A DNA stretch of 64,000 nt, from assembly GCF_002811875.1 (NCBI RefSeq), contig NZ_NPDZ01000006.1, positions 185,140 to 249,139 of the forward strand. The letters run 5' to 3'. Shown piece by piece: positions 18,873 to 28,885 of the stretch (the stretch's first letter is position 1; every line of letters begins with the position of its first letter). The position numbers and the translations under genes were made by a program. The notes below the pieces were generated by a model, which saw nothing but the letters and a program-made list of their open reading frames with translations, ran no database searches and was not told the origin of the DNA. Source of the DNA: Leptospira perolatii. Lineage in GTDB: Bacteria; Spirochaetota; Leptospiria; Leptospirales; Leptospiraceae.

Positions 18873-19142
18873 ATGGAAACTGCACAGAAGTCCGCAAAAA
18901 AATCTCTCTTAACAGAGGGTCGGGTGGTGAGCACTGCTATGGATAAAACCTTAGTGATGCTCGTAGAGGCTCGTAAGACTCACCCTAAATTCAAGAAGAT
19001 CGTTCGCCAAACTGTAAAAGTAAAAGTGCACGATGAGAAAAATGAATGCCAAGTCGGAGATAGAATTCTCGCGATTGAGACGCGTCCACTTTCTCGTGAA
19101 AAACGTCATCGTCTGTTTAAGATAGTAGAAAAGGCAAAGTAA
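18873..19142 (+). CDS. rpsQ: 30S ribosomal protein S17
   Basis: 89 residues. S17 is a primary 16S-binding OB-fold protein. [21 protein letters not shown] and the C-terminal [19 protein letters not shown] are typical. It lies 2 nt after rpmC and 1 nt before rplN. Confidence 0.96.
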   Translation: METAQKSAKKSLLTEGRVVSTAMDKTLVMLVEARKTHPKFKKIVRQTVKVKVHDEKNECQVGDRILAIETRPLSREKRHRLFKIVEKAK

Positions 19143-19143
19143 G

Positions 19144-19536
19144 ATGATCCAGCAGGAAACCATCCTCCAAGTAGCCGATAACTCCGGGATTAAGAAAGTT
19201 ATGTGTATCAAAGTCCTGGGTGGCTCCAAAAAGCGGTACGCATCTGTAGGTGACGAGATCATCGTCGCTGTCAAAGACGCTCAACCGGCTTATGGACTCA
19301 AAGACTCCACGGGGAAAAAGGTCCACAACAAAGCGGTGCAAAGAGCAGTTGTAGTTCGCACCAAAAAAGAAATCCGTCGTGGCGACGGTTCGTACATTCG
19401 TTTTGATGATAACGCAGTAGCGATCATTGACGATAAAGGCAATCCTAAAGGGACTCGTATTTTTGGGCCAGTGGCTCGTGAGCTAAGAGACAAAAAATAC
19501 GCGAAGATTATCTCCCTTGCTCCGGAGGTTCTCTAA
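19144..19536 (+). CDS. rplN: 50S ribosomal protein L14
   Basis: 130 residues, slightly longer than the usual 122. L14 lies at the subunit interface, forming bridges with 16S r[35 protein letters not shown] and the C-terminal [19 protein letters not shown] are conserved. The difference in length comes from a short insertion around the [12 protein letters not shown] region. Confidence 0.96.
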   Translation: MIQQETILQVADNSGIKKVMCIKVLGGSKKRYASVGDEIIVAVKDAQPAYGLKDSTGKKVHNKAVQRAVVVRTKKEIRRGDGSYIRFDDNAVAIIDDKGNPKGTRIFGPVARELRDKKYAKIISLAPEVL

Positions 19537-19537
19537 G

Positions 19538-19891
19538 ATGTCAAAGCTTACGTATCGGGGATCCGAATATACTAAGTTCAAGACCGTTCGTTTAAAGAAA
19601 GACGACGAAGTCGTAATTATCGCAGGAAAAGAAAAGGGAAAGCGCGGAAAGATTCTAGTAATCGATAAAAAAAGAGACCGCGTAGTGGTAGAGGGACTGA
19701 ATAAGCGGAAGCGCTTTTTGAGACCTACCCAAGAGAACCCTCAGGGCGGTACTGTAGAAGTAGAAGCACCAATGCATATTTCTAACGTAATGTTCTACGA
19801 CTCCAAAAAGAAAAAGGGAGTTCGCCTGGGATACCAAGAAGTAAAAGGCAAGAAAGTCCGAGTTTCAAAACCGGACGGGAAAGAGATTTAA
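19538..19891 (+). CDS. rplX: 50S ribosomal protein L24
   Basis: 117 residues. L24 starts 50S assembly and sits at the tunnel exit. The KOW motif [19 protein letters not shown] is clear. The frame is open further upstream into rplN; I use the ATG at 19538 because GGAGG lies 9 nt before it and the protein starts MSKLTYRG. The SD lies inside the end of rplN. Confidence 0.95.
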   Translation: MSKLTYRGSEYTKFKTVRLKKDDEVVIIAGKEKGKRGKILVIDKKRDRVVVEGLNKRKRFLRPTQENPQGGTVEVEAPMHISNVMFYDSKKKKGVRLGYQEVKGKKVRVSKPDGKEI

Positions 19892-19894
19892 GTC

Positions 19895-20443
19895 ATGGCA
19901 GCAAGACTGAAAGAGAAATACGCAAAGGAAATCGTTCCGAATCTCCAAAAGCAGTACAATTTTAAGTCCGTAATGCAAGTGCCGCGTTTGGAAAAAATTG
20001 TTCTGAACGTTGGTATGGGAGAAGCTCATACCAACCCTAAGGCTCTTGAAGCAGCCGTAGAAGAAATTGCACTGATCACCGGTCAGCGTCCTGTAAAAAC
20101 AAAAGCAAAGAAGTCCATCGCTGGATTCAAAATTCGCGAAGGAATGAGCTTAGGTGCGACCGTGACTCTACGTGGGAACTACATGTATGAGTTCCTGGAC
20201 AGACTTGTGAATGTCGCGCTCCCAAGGGTACGTGACTTCAAAGGAGTTTCCGAAAAAGGGTTCGATGGCCGCGGAAACTATAACTTTAGCATCAAAGAAC
20301 AGCTGATCTTTCCGGAGATCAAAGTGGATAAGATCAATACGATCTACGGAATGAACATGACCTTCGTAACGAATACCGGTAACGACGGAGAAGCGCACAG
20401 TCTCCTCGCTGCTTTCGGTATGCCGTTCCGGAACCTGAGATAA
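19895..20443 (+). CDS. rplE: 50S ribosomal protein L5
   Basis: 182 residues. L5 belongs to the central protuberance, binding 5S rRNA and contacting P-site tRNA. The blocks [30 protein letters not shown] and [13 protein letters not shown] are intact. It follows rplX by 3 nt. Confidence 0.97.
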   Translation: MAARLKEKYAKEIVPNLQKQYNFKSVMQVPRLEKIVLNVGMGEAHTNPKALEAAVEEIALITGQRPVKTKAKKSIAGFKIREGMSLGATVTLRGNYMYEFLDRLVNVALPRVRDFKGVSEKGFDGRGNYNFSIKEQLIFPEIKVDKINTIYGMNMTFVTNTGNDGEAHSLLAAFGMPFRNLR

Positions 20444-20459
20444 GGAGAACCCTGCAGTT

Positions 20460-20645
<186 letters not shown>

Positions 20646-20658
20646 GAAGGAGAGAGTA

Positions 20659-21057
20659 ATGAGTTTATCAGATCCAATCGGTGATATGCTTACTCGCATC
20701 CGGAATGCCGGACGCGCAAAGCACGAAAGTTGCGTAATTCCAGGGAGCAAAATCAAACGCTCTATCTTGGAATTGATGAAAGAAGAAGGATACATTCAAG
20801 GATACGAGCCAGTTCAAAACGGAAGCTTTGAAGACTATAAGGTATCTCTAAAATATGACGGAACAAAACGTCCTGTGATTCGCGAACTCGTCCGGGTATC
20901 TAAACCTGGCCGCCGCGTCTATCTTAAGAGCGAAGAAATCCGTCCGTATAAGAATAATATCGGAACTATGATCCTCTCTACTTCCAGAGGAATCATGACC
21001 GGCAAAAAAGCTCGGAAACTTAGGGTAGGAGGCGAGGTGATTTGCAAACTCTCCTAA
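20659..21057 (+). CDS. rpsH: 30S ribosomal protein S8
   Basis: 132 residues. S8 is a primary binder of the 16S central domain and in E. coli represses the spc operon. [13 protein letters not shown] at the start and the C-terminal [13 protein letters not shown] are canonical. AAGGAGAGAG precedes the ATG. Confidence 0.97.
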   Translation: MSLSDPIGDMLTRIRNAGRAKHESCVIPGSKIKRSILELMKEEGYIQGYEPVQNGSFEDYKVSLKYDGTKRPVIRELVRVSKPGRRVYLKSEEIRPYKNNIGTMILSTSRGIMTGKKARKLRVGGEVICKLS

Positions 21058-21087
21058 TTTGGCAGAGATTGTAAGAACCGAACAGCT

Positions 21088-21627
21088 ATGTCCAGGATTG
21101 GAAAAGCAGAAATCAAACTTCCCGACAAAGTGGAAGTGAAACTTGAGAACGATAAGATTCGCGTAAAAGGTCCTCTAGGAGAACTGCAGACCCCTATTTT
21201 CCAGGGAATCGCGCTGAAATCCGAAAACGGAGTCGTAAAATTAGAGAGATCCAGCGAAGAGAAAGATACGATCGCTCTTCACGGATTGACTCGCGCGCTA
21301 TTGTTGAATTGCGTAAGAGGAGTCACCCAAGGCTGGGAGAAGAATTTAGAGATTAACGGAGTCGGTTATCGTGCACAAAAGCGCGGTGAAGATCTGGTAA
21401 TGAACCTTGGTTTTTCACACGAAGTTGTTTATAAATCTCCGAAAGGGATCAAGATCGATGTGAACGAACAAGTAAAAATCAAAATCTTCGGCATCGATAA
21501 GCAGCTCGTCGGACAGGTCGCAGCAGACATTCGTTCTAAAAAACCCCCTGAACCTTACAAAGGAAAAGGGATCAAGTACACTGAAGAATTCATCAAGAGA
21601 AAGGCCGGAAAAACCGGTAAGAAGTAA
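21088..21627 (+). CDS. rplF: 50S ribosomal protein L6
   Basis: 179 residues. L6 lies near the factor-binding site of the 50S. It shows [14 protein letters not shown] at the start and the C-terminal [12 protein letters not shown], which is diagnostic. Two repeated alpha/beta domains are visible by length. It follows rpsH by 30 nt. Confidence 0.97.
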   Translation: MSRIGKAEIKLPDKVEVKLENDKIRVKGPLGELQTPIFQGIALKSENGVVKLERSSEEKDTIALHGLTRALLLNCVRGVTQGWEKNLEINGVGYRAQKRGEDLVMNLGFSHEVVYKSPKGIKIDVNEQVKIKIFGIDKQLVGQVAADIRSKKPPEPYKGKGIKYTEEFIKRKAGKTGKK

Positions 21628-21633
21628 AAGGCC

Positions 21634-22002
21634 ATGATTAACAAACTGAAAAAAGTCGCAGCCAGGCATAGAAGAGCGGAGCGCTCTCGGTTCAAGCTAC
21701 GCCAATTTGGAGATCGTCCTCGTTTGGTTTTTACGAAATCCAATCGGTATTTATCGTGCCAAATCATTGACGATTCCAAAGGAATCACTGTCGCTTCGGC
21801 AACCACTTTGGAGAAAGATTTTCCTGGTGTGAGCAAAAGCCGCAAAGACGTCGAAGCAGCAAAGGCTTTGGGCAAGGCGATCGGACAGAGAGGAACCCAA
21901 AAAGGAATCAAACAAGTAATGCTGGATCGTTCCGGCATGATCTATCACGGAAGAATTGCAGCTTTTGCGGAAGCGGCAAGAGAAGCCGGTCTGGAGTTCT
22001 AA
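21634..22002 (+). CDS. rplR: 50S ribosomal protein L18
   Basis: 122 residues. L18 binds 5S rRNA in the central protuberance. [18 protein letters not shown] and the C-terminal [20 protein letters not shown] are typical. It lies 6 nt after rplF and 3 nt before rpsE. Confidence 0.96.
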   Translation: MINKLKKVAARHRRAERSRFKLRQFGDRPRLVFTKSNRYLSCQIIDDSKGITVASATTLEKDFPGVSKSRKDVEAAKALGKAIGQRGTQKGIKQVMLDRSGMIYHGRIAAFAEAAREAGLEF

Positions 22003-22005
22003 TTT

Positions 22006-22515
22006 ATGGCATACGAGCAAGAACAAGAAGCGAAGGAATTTTCCGAAAAGGTCGTAAAGATCGATCGTGTTGCAAAGGTAGTAAAGGGCGGACGCCGTTT
22101 CTCCTTTAACGCACTGACTGTAGTCGGAGATCTAAAAGGAAAAGTGGGAATCGGATTCGGAAAAGCAAACGAGGTTCCAGATGCAATTCGCAAATCTATC
22201 GAATCTGCAAAGAAAAACCTGGTGAAAATTCAGTTTCGTGGTCACACGATTCCGCATGAAGTTACTGGGCAGTTTAAATCTGCTCGCGTGATTCTGAAGC
22301 CTGCTACTGCTGGAACTGGAATTATCGCAGGAGGTTCCGTGCGTTCCGTAGTGGAAAAAGCAGGAATCCAAGACGTACTAACTAAGTCTTGGGGATCTTC
22401 TAATCCAGTGAATATTGTAAAAGCTACTTTGGATGCAATCCAACAGTTGGAAACTCCGGTGATTGCAGCTCGCAAACGCGGAATTTCGCTTGCGAAACTC
22501 TTTGGTAAAGACTGA
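22006..22515 (+). CDS. rpsE: 30S ribosomal protein S5
   Basis: 169 residues. S5 lines the mRNA channel and affects accuracy. [19 protein letters not shown], the Gly-rich [17 protein letters not shown] and the C-terminal [14 protein letters not shown] are conserved. Tight spacing to both neighbours. Confidence 0.97.
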   Translation: MAYEQEQEAKEFSEKVVKIDRVAKVVKGGRRFSFNALTVVGDLKGKVGIGFGKANEVPDAIRKSIESAKKNLVKIQFRGHTIPHEVTGQFKSARVILKPATAGTGIIAGGSVRSVVEKAGIQDVLTKSWGSSNPVNIVKATLDAIQQLETPVIAARKRGISLAKLFGKD

Positions 22516-22526
22516 GGAAAACTACA

Positions 22527-22706
22527 GTGGAAAATGTAATCGTAACTCAAGTAAAGAGCAGCATCGGAGTTAAGAAAGGCCAAAAGCTTACGTTGGAAGC
22601 GCTTGGACTTCGCAAAACTGGTCAGCAGCGCAAGCATAAGTTAACCCCTCAAATTCAGGGGATGATCAACGATGTGCAGCACCTAGTGAAGGTAGAAAAG
22701 GCCTAA
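22527..22706 (+). CDS. rpmD: 50S ribosomal protein L30
   Basis: 59 residues starting with [23 protein letters not shown] and ALGLRKTGQ are the L30 signatures, and the family usually has 58-60 residues. GAGG lies about 11 nt upstream of the GTG, and no ATG is available in frame nearby. L30 is a peripheral 50S protein between rpsE and rplO, its usual place. Confidence 0.93.
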   Translation: MENVIVTQVKSSIGVKKGQKLTLEALGLRKTGQQRKHKLTPQIQGMINDVQHLVKVEKA

Positions 22707-22721
22707 TCAGGAAAGTTTAAG

Positions 22722-23246
22722 ATGAGCAAGGAAAGAATTAAAACTGCCCAGGCATTTGGAAAGCTTCGCAAAAGCGGAGAGAACAAAGCCGCTGAAAATA
22801 CGATTCCGGTTCCGGCGGGATCGACAAAGGCCAAAAAACGCCTTGGTCGTGGTATCGGTTCGAAAACCGGAAAAACCGGTGGTAGAGGATCCAAAGGTCA
22901 GTACGCAAGAAATACGGTTCGTAGAGGATTCGAAGGTGGTCAAATGCCGATTCACCGTAGACTTCCGAAACGAGGATTTACTTCAATTTTTCACAAGGAT
23001 TTCTTCCCTGTGAACCTGAGAGACCTTGAGAAAAGCGGTTTGACCGGGAACATAGATGCCAAAATTATGGTTCAATCGAAGATTTTGGACAAGGAAGGCA
23101 CTCCTTTCAAGATTCTCGGTACCGGCGAAATCAAAAAAGCAATTCATATTGTAGCCGATCGCGTTTCTAAAACCGCTCGGGAAAAAATAGAAAAGGCCGG
23201 TGGTTCGGTAAAGCTTCGCTCAGAATTGGCTTCTAAGGAAGCGTAA
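22722..23246 (+). CDS. rplO: 50S ribosomal protein L15
   Basis: 174 residues, longer than the usual 145-150. The family motif [20 protein letters not shown] begins near residue 39, so there is a Lys/Ala-rich N-terminal extension of roughly 25 residues ([15 protein letters not shown] and on). The core and the [12 protein letters not shown] block are normal. L15 is a late-assembly 50S protein. A 132-bp gap with two hairpins separates it from secY. Confidence 0.95.
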   Translation: MSKERIKTAQAFGKLRKSGENKAAENTIPVPAGSTKAKKRLGRGIGSKTGKTGGRGSKGQYARNTVRRGFEGGQMPIHRRLPKRGFTSIFHKDFFPVNLRDLEKSGLTGNIDAKIMVQSKILDKEGTPFKILGTGEIKKAIHIVADRVSKTAREKIEKAGGSVKLRSELASKEA

Positions 23247-23293
23247 TTGTTGAGATTGCCTTCATTACCGGTGAATATCCGTTCGGCAAGGGT

Positions 23294-23345
23294 GGGACTC
23301 TAGAAGATAGAGTCCCGTCGTGTTCCAGAAGGAAGGAATTCCTTC
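23294..23345 (+). promoter_or_regulatory. Two hairpins in the rplO-secY gap
   Basis: A perfect 9-bp stem GGGACTCTA / TAGAGTCCC with a 5-nt loop (23294-23316) is followed by a perfect 14-bp palindrome GAAGGAATTCCTTC (23332-23345). Neither has a T tract. This is the longest gap within the cluster. RNA processing, attenuation, or control of secY relative to ribosomal genes are possible roles. Confidence 0.5.
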
Positions 23346-23378
23346 AAAAAATGGGAAAGGAATTATAAAAGAGCATCT

Positions 23379-24761
23379 ATGCTAACATCGATTGCAAATA
23401 TCTTTAAGATCCCGGAACTGAGGAATAAAGTGTTCTTTACCCTCAGTATGCTCTTATTGTTCCGTTTGGGTACTCACATTACGATTCCGGGAATCGATCC
23501 AAAAGTTGTTTCTGCAATTGCTGCGGATGCGAATGCATCGGAAGGACTTGTCGGAATGTTCGACATGTTCGCAGGAGGAGCACTTCTCAACTTCTCTATT
23601 TTCGCTCTTGGAATCATGCCTTATATTTCTTCTTCCATTATCATGCAGTTGGTAATGGTGCTCGTGCCTTCCTTGCAGAAGTTGCAAAAAGAAGGAGAAG
23701 AAGGCCGTAAGAAAATCGGACAATACACAAAGTATGGAACGATTATTCTTTGTGGCATCCAATCGTTAGCGGTGATTCGTCTTGCTCAACAATGGTCTTA
23801 TGGTGCGGACCAAAAAGCTGCGCTTCACCCAGGATTAATTCATTCTTCGGTAGAGTCCTGGTTCTTTTTAATCGCAATGCTTTCTATCACAACTGGAACA
23901 GTGTTGCTGATTTGGTTAGGTGAGCAAATCACCGAGAGAGGAATTGGAAACGGAATTTCTCTTTTGATTTTTGCCGGAATCGTGGGTCGTCTACCTAGTT
24001 CCGTATATCAACTGTTTACCGAAAGTTTCGTAGACGGTTTGAACATTATCATACTTTTATTACTCTTCATTCTGCTTATCTCTCTTACTGTTCTTTTGAC
24101 CCAAGGAGTGAGAAAAGTACCTTTGCAATATGGAAAGCAAATGGTAGGTCGCAGAATGGTTCAGGCAAAGAGCCAGAGCATTCCGTTCAAAGTGAATGGT
24201 GCGAGCGTAATGCCGATCATATTCGCTTCTTCTTTATTACTTTTTCCTCAAACGATTATTAGTCAAATCGTTGAGATTCCTGAGTGGGCAGGTTGGGCAG
24301 TTCTTTTGGATTATCTCAATCCTTTCTCCCAAATTTGGTATCACGCTAGTGTCTACTTCTTCATCTATGTCGGGTTGATCGTATTCTTTGCATATTTCTA
24401 TACTGCGATTCAGTTCAACCCAGCCGAGCTGGCTGAGAATTTAAGAAAGTATAATGGATTTGTGCCGGGAATTCGCCCTGGTTCTCATACCAAAGAATAT
24501 ATCGAGAAAGTATTAAACAGAATTACTTTGCCTGGGGCCATTTTCTTAGCGGGACTTGCATTGGCTCCGTATGTAATTATTCGTTTTCTGGATCTGGGAA
24601 CCAATTCAGGTGGCGGTTCTTTAGTTTATACTTTTGGTGGAACCTCTCTCTTGATCATGGTAGGGGTTGCATTAGAAACTCTGAAACAACTAGAATCTCA
24701 ATTGTTAATGAGAAACTATGACGGTTTCTTGAAAAAATCAAAGATTAAGGGTAGGGCTTAA
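23379..24761 (+). CDS. secY: Preprotein translocase subunit SecY
   Basis: 460 residues, ten transmembrane segments, the pore of the Sec translocon with SecE and SecG. Visible marks are the plug region [24 protein letters not shown], and the cytoplasmic loop [20 protein letters not shown] needed for SecA and ribosome contact. The 132-bp leader contains two hairpins. adk follows after 4 nt. Confidence 0.98.
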   Translation: MLTSIANIFKIPELRNKVFFTLSMLLLFRLGTHITIPGIDPKVVSAIAADANASEGLVGMFDMFAGGALLNFSIFALGIMPYISSSIIMQLVMVLVPSLQKLQKEGEEGRKKIGQYTKYGTIILCGIQSLAVIRLAQQWSYGADQKAALHPGLIHSSVESWFFLIAMLSITTGTVLLIWLGEQITERGIGNGISLLIFAGIVGRLPSSVYQLFTESFVDGLNIIILLLLFILLISLTVLLTQGVRKVPLQYGKQMVGRRMVQAKSQSIPFKVNGASVMPIIFASSLLLFPQTIISQIVEIPEWAGWAVLLDYLNPFSQIWYHASVYFFIYVGLIVFFAYFYTAIQFNPAELAENLRKYNGFVPGIRPGSHTKEYIEKVLNRITLPGAIFLAGLALAPYVIIRFLDLGTNSGGGSLVYTFGGTSLLIMVGVALETLKQLESQLLMRNYDGFLKKSKIKGRA

Positions 24762-24765
24762 TCTT

Positions 24766-25330
24766 ATGAAAACGATTATTTTCATGGGACCCCCGGGGGC
24801 TGGAAAAGGCACCCAAGCTAAGATTCTTTGCGATTCTCTTCAGATTCCTCAAGTTTCCACAGGGGATATCCTACGCGAAGCGGTAAAAAATGGCACTCAG
24901 ATGGGCCTAGAAGCTAAGAGATATATGGATGCCGGTGATTTAGTACCGGATTCCGTGGTAATTGGAATTATTAAGGACAGAATTGCTGAGCCGGATTGCA
25001 AAAGCGGCTTCTTGCTGGATGGATTCCCTAGAACAGTACAGCAAGCGGAAGCTTTGGATGACCTTTTGAAATCTACTGGAAAAGAGATTAAGAAAGCGAT
25101 TAACTTAGAAGTACCGGACAATGAATTGCTACAAAGGTTATTGAAAAGGGCAGAAATCGAAGGTCGTTCCGATGATAACGAAGCTACGATCAAGAGCCGC
25201 TTAGAAACCTATAATAAGAAAACCCTCCCTCTTCTGGATTATTATTCAGCAAAGGGAAAGCTCTCTCGGGTGAACGGAGTAGGGAACTTGGAGCAAGTCA
25301 CGAAACTCATTGAGAAGGAGCTAGCTAACT

Positions 25331-25338
<8 letters not shown>
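24766..25338 (+). CDS. adk: Adenylate kinase
   Basis: 190 residues; interconverts 2 ADP with ATP + AMP. The P-loop [11 protein letters not shown], the AMP-binding region STGDILREA and LLDGFPRT are intact. The LID is the short form ([19 protein letters not shown]) without the zinc-binding insertion. It overlaps infA by 8 nt. The map gene often found between adk and infA is absent. Confidence 0.97.
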
Positions 25339-25549
<211 letters not shown>

Positions 25550-25561
25550 TAGGACTGAATT

Positions 25562-25675
25562 ATGAAAGTAAGAACATCCGTAAAAAAAATCTGCACAAGC
25601 TGCAAGATTATCCGTAGAAAGGGAGTGATCAGAGTAATCTGCACTAACCCGAAACATAAGCAAAGGCAAGCATAA
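25562..25675 (+). CDS. rpmJ: 50S ribosomal protein L36
   Basis: 37 residues: [20 protein letters not shown] then [13 protein letters not shown]. The zinc ligands C-x2-C...C...H are complete, so this is the zinc-binding form. It lies between infA and rpsM, its usual place. Confidence 0.96.
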   Translation: MKVRTSVKKICTSCKIIRRKGVIRVICTNPKHKQRQA

Positions 25676-25677
25676 CA

Positions 25678-26055
25678 ATGGCTCGTATCGCAGGGATAGA
25701 TTTACCAAGGGATAAAAGAATCGTAGTAGGGCTGACCTATATTTTTGGGATCGGTCCATCTACTTCTCGGAAAGTATTGGCCAAAGCTGGTGTTGACCAG
25801 TCCGTCAGAGTAAAAGATCTTTCGGACTCTCAAGAAGCTGCGATCAGAAAAGTGATCGAAGAAAGCATCAAGGTCGAAGGTGATCTTCGCTCCGAAAACC
25901 AGCTGAACATAAAAAGGTTAATGGATATCGGATGTTATCGTGGACTTCGTCACAGAAGAGGTCTGCCGGTTCGCGGCCAGAGAACTCGCACAAATGCGCG
26001 TACTCGTAAAGGTGTGAAAAAGACCGTGGCCAATAAGAAAAAGGTGACTAAGTAA
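25678..26055 (+). CDS. rpsM: 30S ribosomal protein S13
   Basis: 125 residues. S13 bridges the 30S head to the 50S central protuberance and touches P-site t[27 protein letters not shown] and the C-terminal [13 protein letters not shown] are conserved. It starts 2 nt after rpmJ. Confidence 0.97.
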   Translation: MARIAGIDLPRDKRIVVGLTYIFGIGPSTSRKVLAKAGVDQSVRVKDLSDSQEAAIRKVIEESIKVEGDLRSENQLNIKRLMDIGCYRGLRHRRGLPVRGQRTRTNARTRKGVKKTVANKKKVTK

Positions 26056-26057
26056 TC

Positions 26058-26465
26058 ATGGCTGAGGAAAAGAAAAAACCAAAAGATAAGAAAGTTAAGA
26101 AGAAGGAAAAGAAGGTTGTTCCTCGCGGTAAAGTATATATCACCGCTTCCTTCAATAACACGATTGTGACGATTACCGACCTAGCCGGAAACACTTTGGC
26201 ATGGTCTACCGCCGGAGCTATGGGTTTTCGCGGATCCAAAAAATCTACTCCTTATGCAGCTCAGATTGCTGCGGGAAATGCGGCTGAAAAGGCAATCGAT
26301 GCGGCAGGATTAACCGAGGTGGATGTTCTGGTAGCAGGACCTGGGATTGGTCGTGAATCAGCAATTCGTTCTCTTGTTGCTCGCGGTCTTTCAATTAAGA
26401 TGATCAAGGACGTAACTCCTCTGCCTCATAACGGTTGTCGTCCTCGCAAAAGAAGAAGGGTGTAA
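26058..26465 (+). CDS. rpsK: 30S ribosomal protein S11
   Basis: 135 residues. S11 forms part of the platform near the Shine-Dalgarno helix. [18 protein letters not shown] and the C-terminal [18 protein letters not shown] are diagnostic. The first 22 residues are an almost pure Lys/Glu tract, longer than in most bacteria. Confidence 0.97.
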   Translation: MAEEKKKPKDKKVKKKEKKVVPRGKVYITASFNNTIVTITDLAGNTLAWSTAGAMGFRGSKKSTPYAAQIAAGNAAEKAIDAAGLTEVDVLVAGPGIGRESAIRSLVARGLSIKMIKDVTPLPHNGCRPRKRRRV

Positions 26466-26470
26466 GCGCA

Positions 26471-27094
26471 ATGGCAAGATACAGAGGACCAGTTGTAAAA
26501 CTCATGAGGAGGGAAGGTATCAACCTTTACCTCAAATCCAGCTATTCTTTTAATAAAGATAAGTTCCATAAAAAAGGGCCTCCGGGCATGCCTCCAAAAA
26601 GGAAAGCGAAAGTTTCCGAGTATGGAGCTCAGCTACGCGAGAAGCAAAAGCTGAAAAGAGCCTACGGAGTTCTTGAAAAACAGTTCAGACGTTATTATGA
26701 AGAAGCGACTCACCTGCACGGAGTTACCGGCGAGATTCTACTCCAACTTCTGGAAAGAAGATTGGACAATGTGGTCTATCGCTTGGGCTTTGCAGTGACC
26801 AGACGCCAAGCTAGGAACTTTATCGCTCACCGTCATATTCTAGTCAACGGGGAGAGGGTGGATATTCCATCTTACCGTTTGAGTATCGGCGATAAGATAG
26901 AGATCCGTCCTAAGTTCCATTCTTCTGGGTTTATCACGCAAAACATCCAAATGGCGCAATCTATGCAGACTGTTCCATCTTGGGTTTCTGCTGATTACAC
27001 GAAATTTTCCGGAGAAGTTCTTTCACTTCCGGAACGTCACCACGTGGATATCCCGGTCAAGGAACAAGTGATCGTGGAGCTCTACTCCAAGTAA
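26471..27094 (+). CDS. rpsD: 30S ribosomal protein S4
   Basis: 207 residues. S4 is a primary 16S binder in the body and in E. coli regulates the alpha operon. ARYRGPVVKLMRREG at the start and the S4 RNA-binding motif LDNVVYRLGFAVTRRQARNF are intact. I chose the ATG at 26471 because the upstream in-frame start lies inside rpsK. Confidence 0.97.
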   Translation: MARYRGPVVKLMRREGINLYLKSSYSFNKDKFHKKGPPGMPPKRKAKVSEYGAQLREKQKLKRAYGVLEKQFRRYYEEATHLHGVTGEILLQLLERRLDNVVYRLGFAVTRRQARNFIAHRHILVNGERVDIPSYRLSIGDKIEIRPKFHSSGFITQNIQMAQSMQTVPSWVSADYTKFSGEVLSLPERHHVDIPVKEQVIVELYSK

Positions 27095-27118
27095 AATTTA
27101 CGCAAGAAGGGTTTCAAA

Positions 27119-28096
27119 TTGTCTCTTAAAAGTTTACTCAAAGGATTCAAACGTCCCAAGAAAATCGAATTCACTACTGAAACGAACACTCCGAATTATG
27201 GAAAGTTCGTTGCGGAGCCGTTCGAGCGTGGATTCGGAACCACGATTGGAAATTCTCTACGTAGAACTCTTATGTCTTCGATCGAAGGTGCCGGAATTTC
27301 CGCCATCCGTATCGAAGGTGTAAACCACGAATTCTCCTATATCGAGGGAGTGGCTGAGGATGTGACTCGTATCATTCTCAACCTAAAGCAAGTACGTATT
27401 AAATACGAACCGGAAGATAAGGATCAAAGCAAAGTCATCCACCTGGAACTCAAAGGCGCAGGATATTTCCGCGCTGGAGATTTGGCGGTAGATTCTTCTA
27501 TTGAAATCATGAATCCGGATCTGCATATCGCGACTCTGAACGAGGATGCAAATCTAATCTTAGATTTGGAAATCCAGAGGGGAAGAGGATACGTTCCTGC
27601 AGAAGAAAAGAAAAAAGATATCGAAGTATTGGGAACTATCCCGATCGATTCAGTCTTTTCACCGGTGCAAAAAGTGATCTTCGAAGTTTCTGAAACTCGG
27701 GTTGCTCAGCGTTCGGATTACGAGAAACTCACTCTCGAAGTTTGGACCGACGGTTCTATTTCTCCGGAAGATGCAGTGGCTCAGGCTGCTAAAATTCTGA
27801 AGGAACACCTCACTGTATTCATCAATTTCGAAGAAGAAATGGAAGAAGAAGAGGACGAGTTAGACGAAGCGGACGAAAAGCTGAAGGCTGCTCTCGGAAA
27901 ACACGTGGAAGAACTGGAATTATCAGTTCGCTCACTCAACGTTCTCCGCAGTTTGGAAATCGACTTCGTAGGCGACTTGGTAAAACGGACAGAAGAAGAA
28001 ATGTCCAAATCAAAACACTACAGCGAGCAAGGTCTTGCTGAACTCAAATCCAAACTTGCGGGTCTTGGCCTGTCCTTTGGAATGAGGGATTTCTAA
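27119..28096 (+). CDS. rpoA: RNA polymerase subunit alpha
   Basis: 325 residues. The N-terminal domain (about 1-230) dimerises and nucleates RNA polymerase assembly: [20 protein letters not shown] is the classic motif. An acidic linker (about 238-258) leads to the C-terminal domain (about 265-320) with [16 protein letters not shown], which contacts UP elements and activators. The start is TTG with AAGAAGGG upstream; no nearby ATG fits. Confidence 0.97.
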   Translation: MSLKSLLKGFKRPKKIEFTTETNTPNYGKFVAEPFERGFGTTIGNSLRRTLMSSIEGAGISAIRIEGVNHEFSYIEGVAEDVTRIILNLKQVRIKYEPEDKDQSKVIHLELKGAGYFRAGDLAVDSSIEIMNPDLHIATLNEDANLILDLEIQRGRGYVPAEEKKKDIEVLGTIPIDSVFSPVQKVIFEVSETRVAQRSDYEKLTLEVWTDGSISPEDAVAQAAKILKEHLTVFINFEEEMEEEEDELDEADEKLKAALGKHVEELELSVRSLNVLRSLEIDFVGDLVKRTEEEMSKSKHYSEQGLAELKSKLAGLGLSFGMRDF

Positions 28097-28097
28097 G

Positions 28098-28724
28098 ATG
28101 AACAAAAGAAATAAAGTAAAACATCTCAATCGCGAGAAAGGTCACAGAGACGCGTTGATCAATAATATGATCACTAGCCTCTTTAAATATGAGAGAATTG
28201 AATCTACCCAAGCAAAGCTGAAGGTAGTTCGTTCTCATGCAGAAAAAATCATTACTCGTGCAAAGAGAAATTTGGGAGATATCGCACCTGAAGTGAAACT
28301 TCACAACAAACGTGAGGTCATGAAAAGGGTAAAAGATCGTAATATCGTTACCAAACTTTTTGAAGATATCGCTGCACGTTATTCTCAAATTAACGGTGGT
28401 TATACTCGGATTTTGAAACTGGTAAACCGTCCTTCCGATAATTCAGAAGTAGGAATTCTTGAGTTAACTCAACGCAAAGATAGACCTACTCTTATCAAAG
28501 AGATCAGAGATAAGAGAGAAGAGTGGATCGACGCAAAAAAACAGAAAAAAGCCGGCGGAAAGGAAGCAGCAGCTAAGAAAGAAGCTGCTCCTAAAAAAGA
28601 AGCGAAAGCTAAGCCTGCAAAAGCAAAGGTCGAGAAAAAGCCGAAGAAGGCAGCACCAAAAACTACAAAGGGTCCTGCAAAGAAGCCTGGCACGACCAAG
28701 GCTAAACCGAAGAAGAAGAAATAA
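28098..28724 (+). CDS. rplQ: 50S ribosomal protein L17 with long basic tail
   Basis: 208 residues against about 115-130 in most bacteria. The core (MNKRNKVKHLNREKGHRDAL to about residue 130) is normal. The last 75 or so residues are a low-complexity Lys/Ala/Pro tail resembling histone H1. L17 sits at the tunnel exit, so the tail would be exposed or rRNA-bound. Last gene of the cluster, followed by a strong terminator. Confidence 0.95.
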   Translation: MNKRNKVKHLNREKGHRDALINNMITSLFKYERIESTQAKLKVVRSHAEKIITRAKRNLGDIAPEVKLHNKREVMKRVKDRNIVTKLFEDIAARYSQINGGYTRILKLVNRPSDNSEVGILELTQRKDRPTLIKEIRDKREEWIDAKKQKKAGGKEAAAKKEAAPKKEAKAKPAKAKVEKKPKKAAPKTTKGPAKKPGTTKAKPKKKK

Positions 28725-28762
28725 ATAAAAAAGAAAAACCCACACTAGAGTGGATGATCACA

Positions 28763-28793
28763 AGCCCCGGGAGTTTTCTCGGGGCTTTTTTTG
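28763..28793 (+). terminator. Rho-independent terminator of the ribosomal cluster
   Basis: AGCCCCG / CGGGGCT with a short loop, followed by TTTTTTT. It lies 38 nt past the rplQ stop and ends the long tuf-to-rplQ series of plus-strand genes. Confidence 0.92.
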
Positions 28794-28885
28794 TTTTAGG
28801 AACCAACTGATTTTCGATCGGAAGTATGGCTGAATGCTCTTGACATCTGATACTAGCAGATACGACCCTAAAAGAGTACCAAGCA

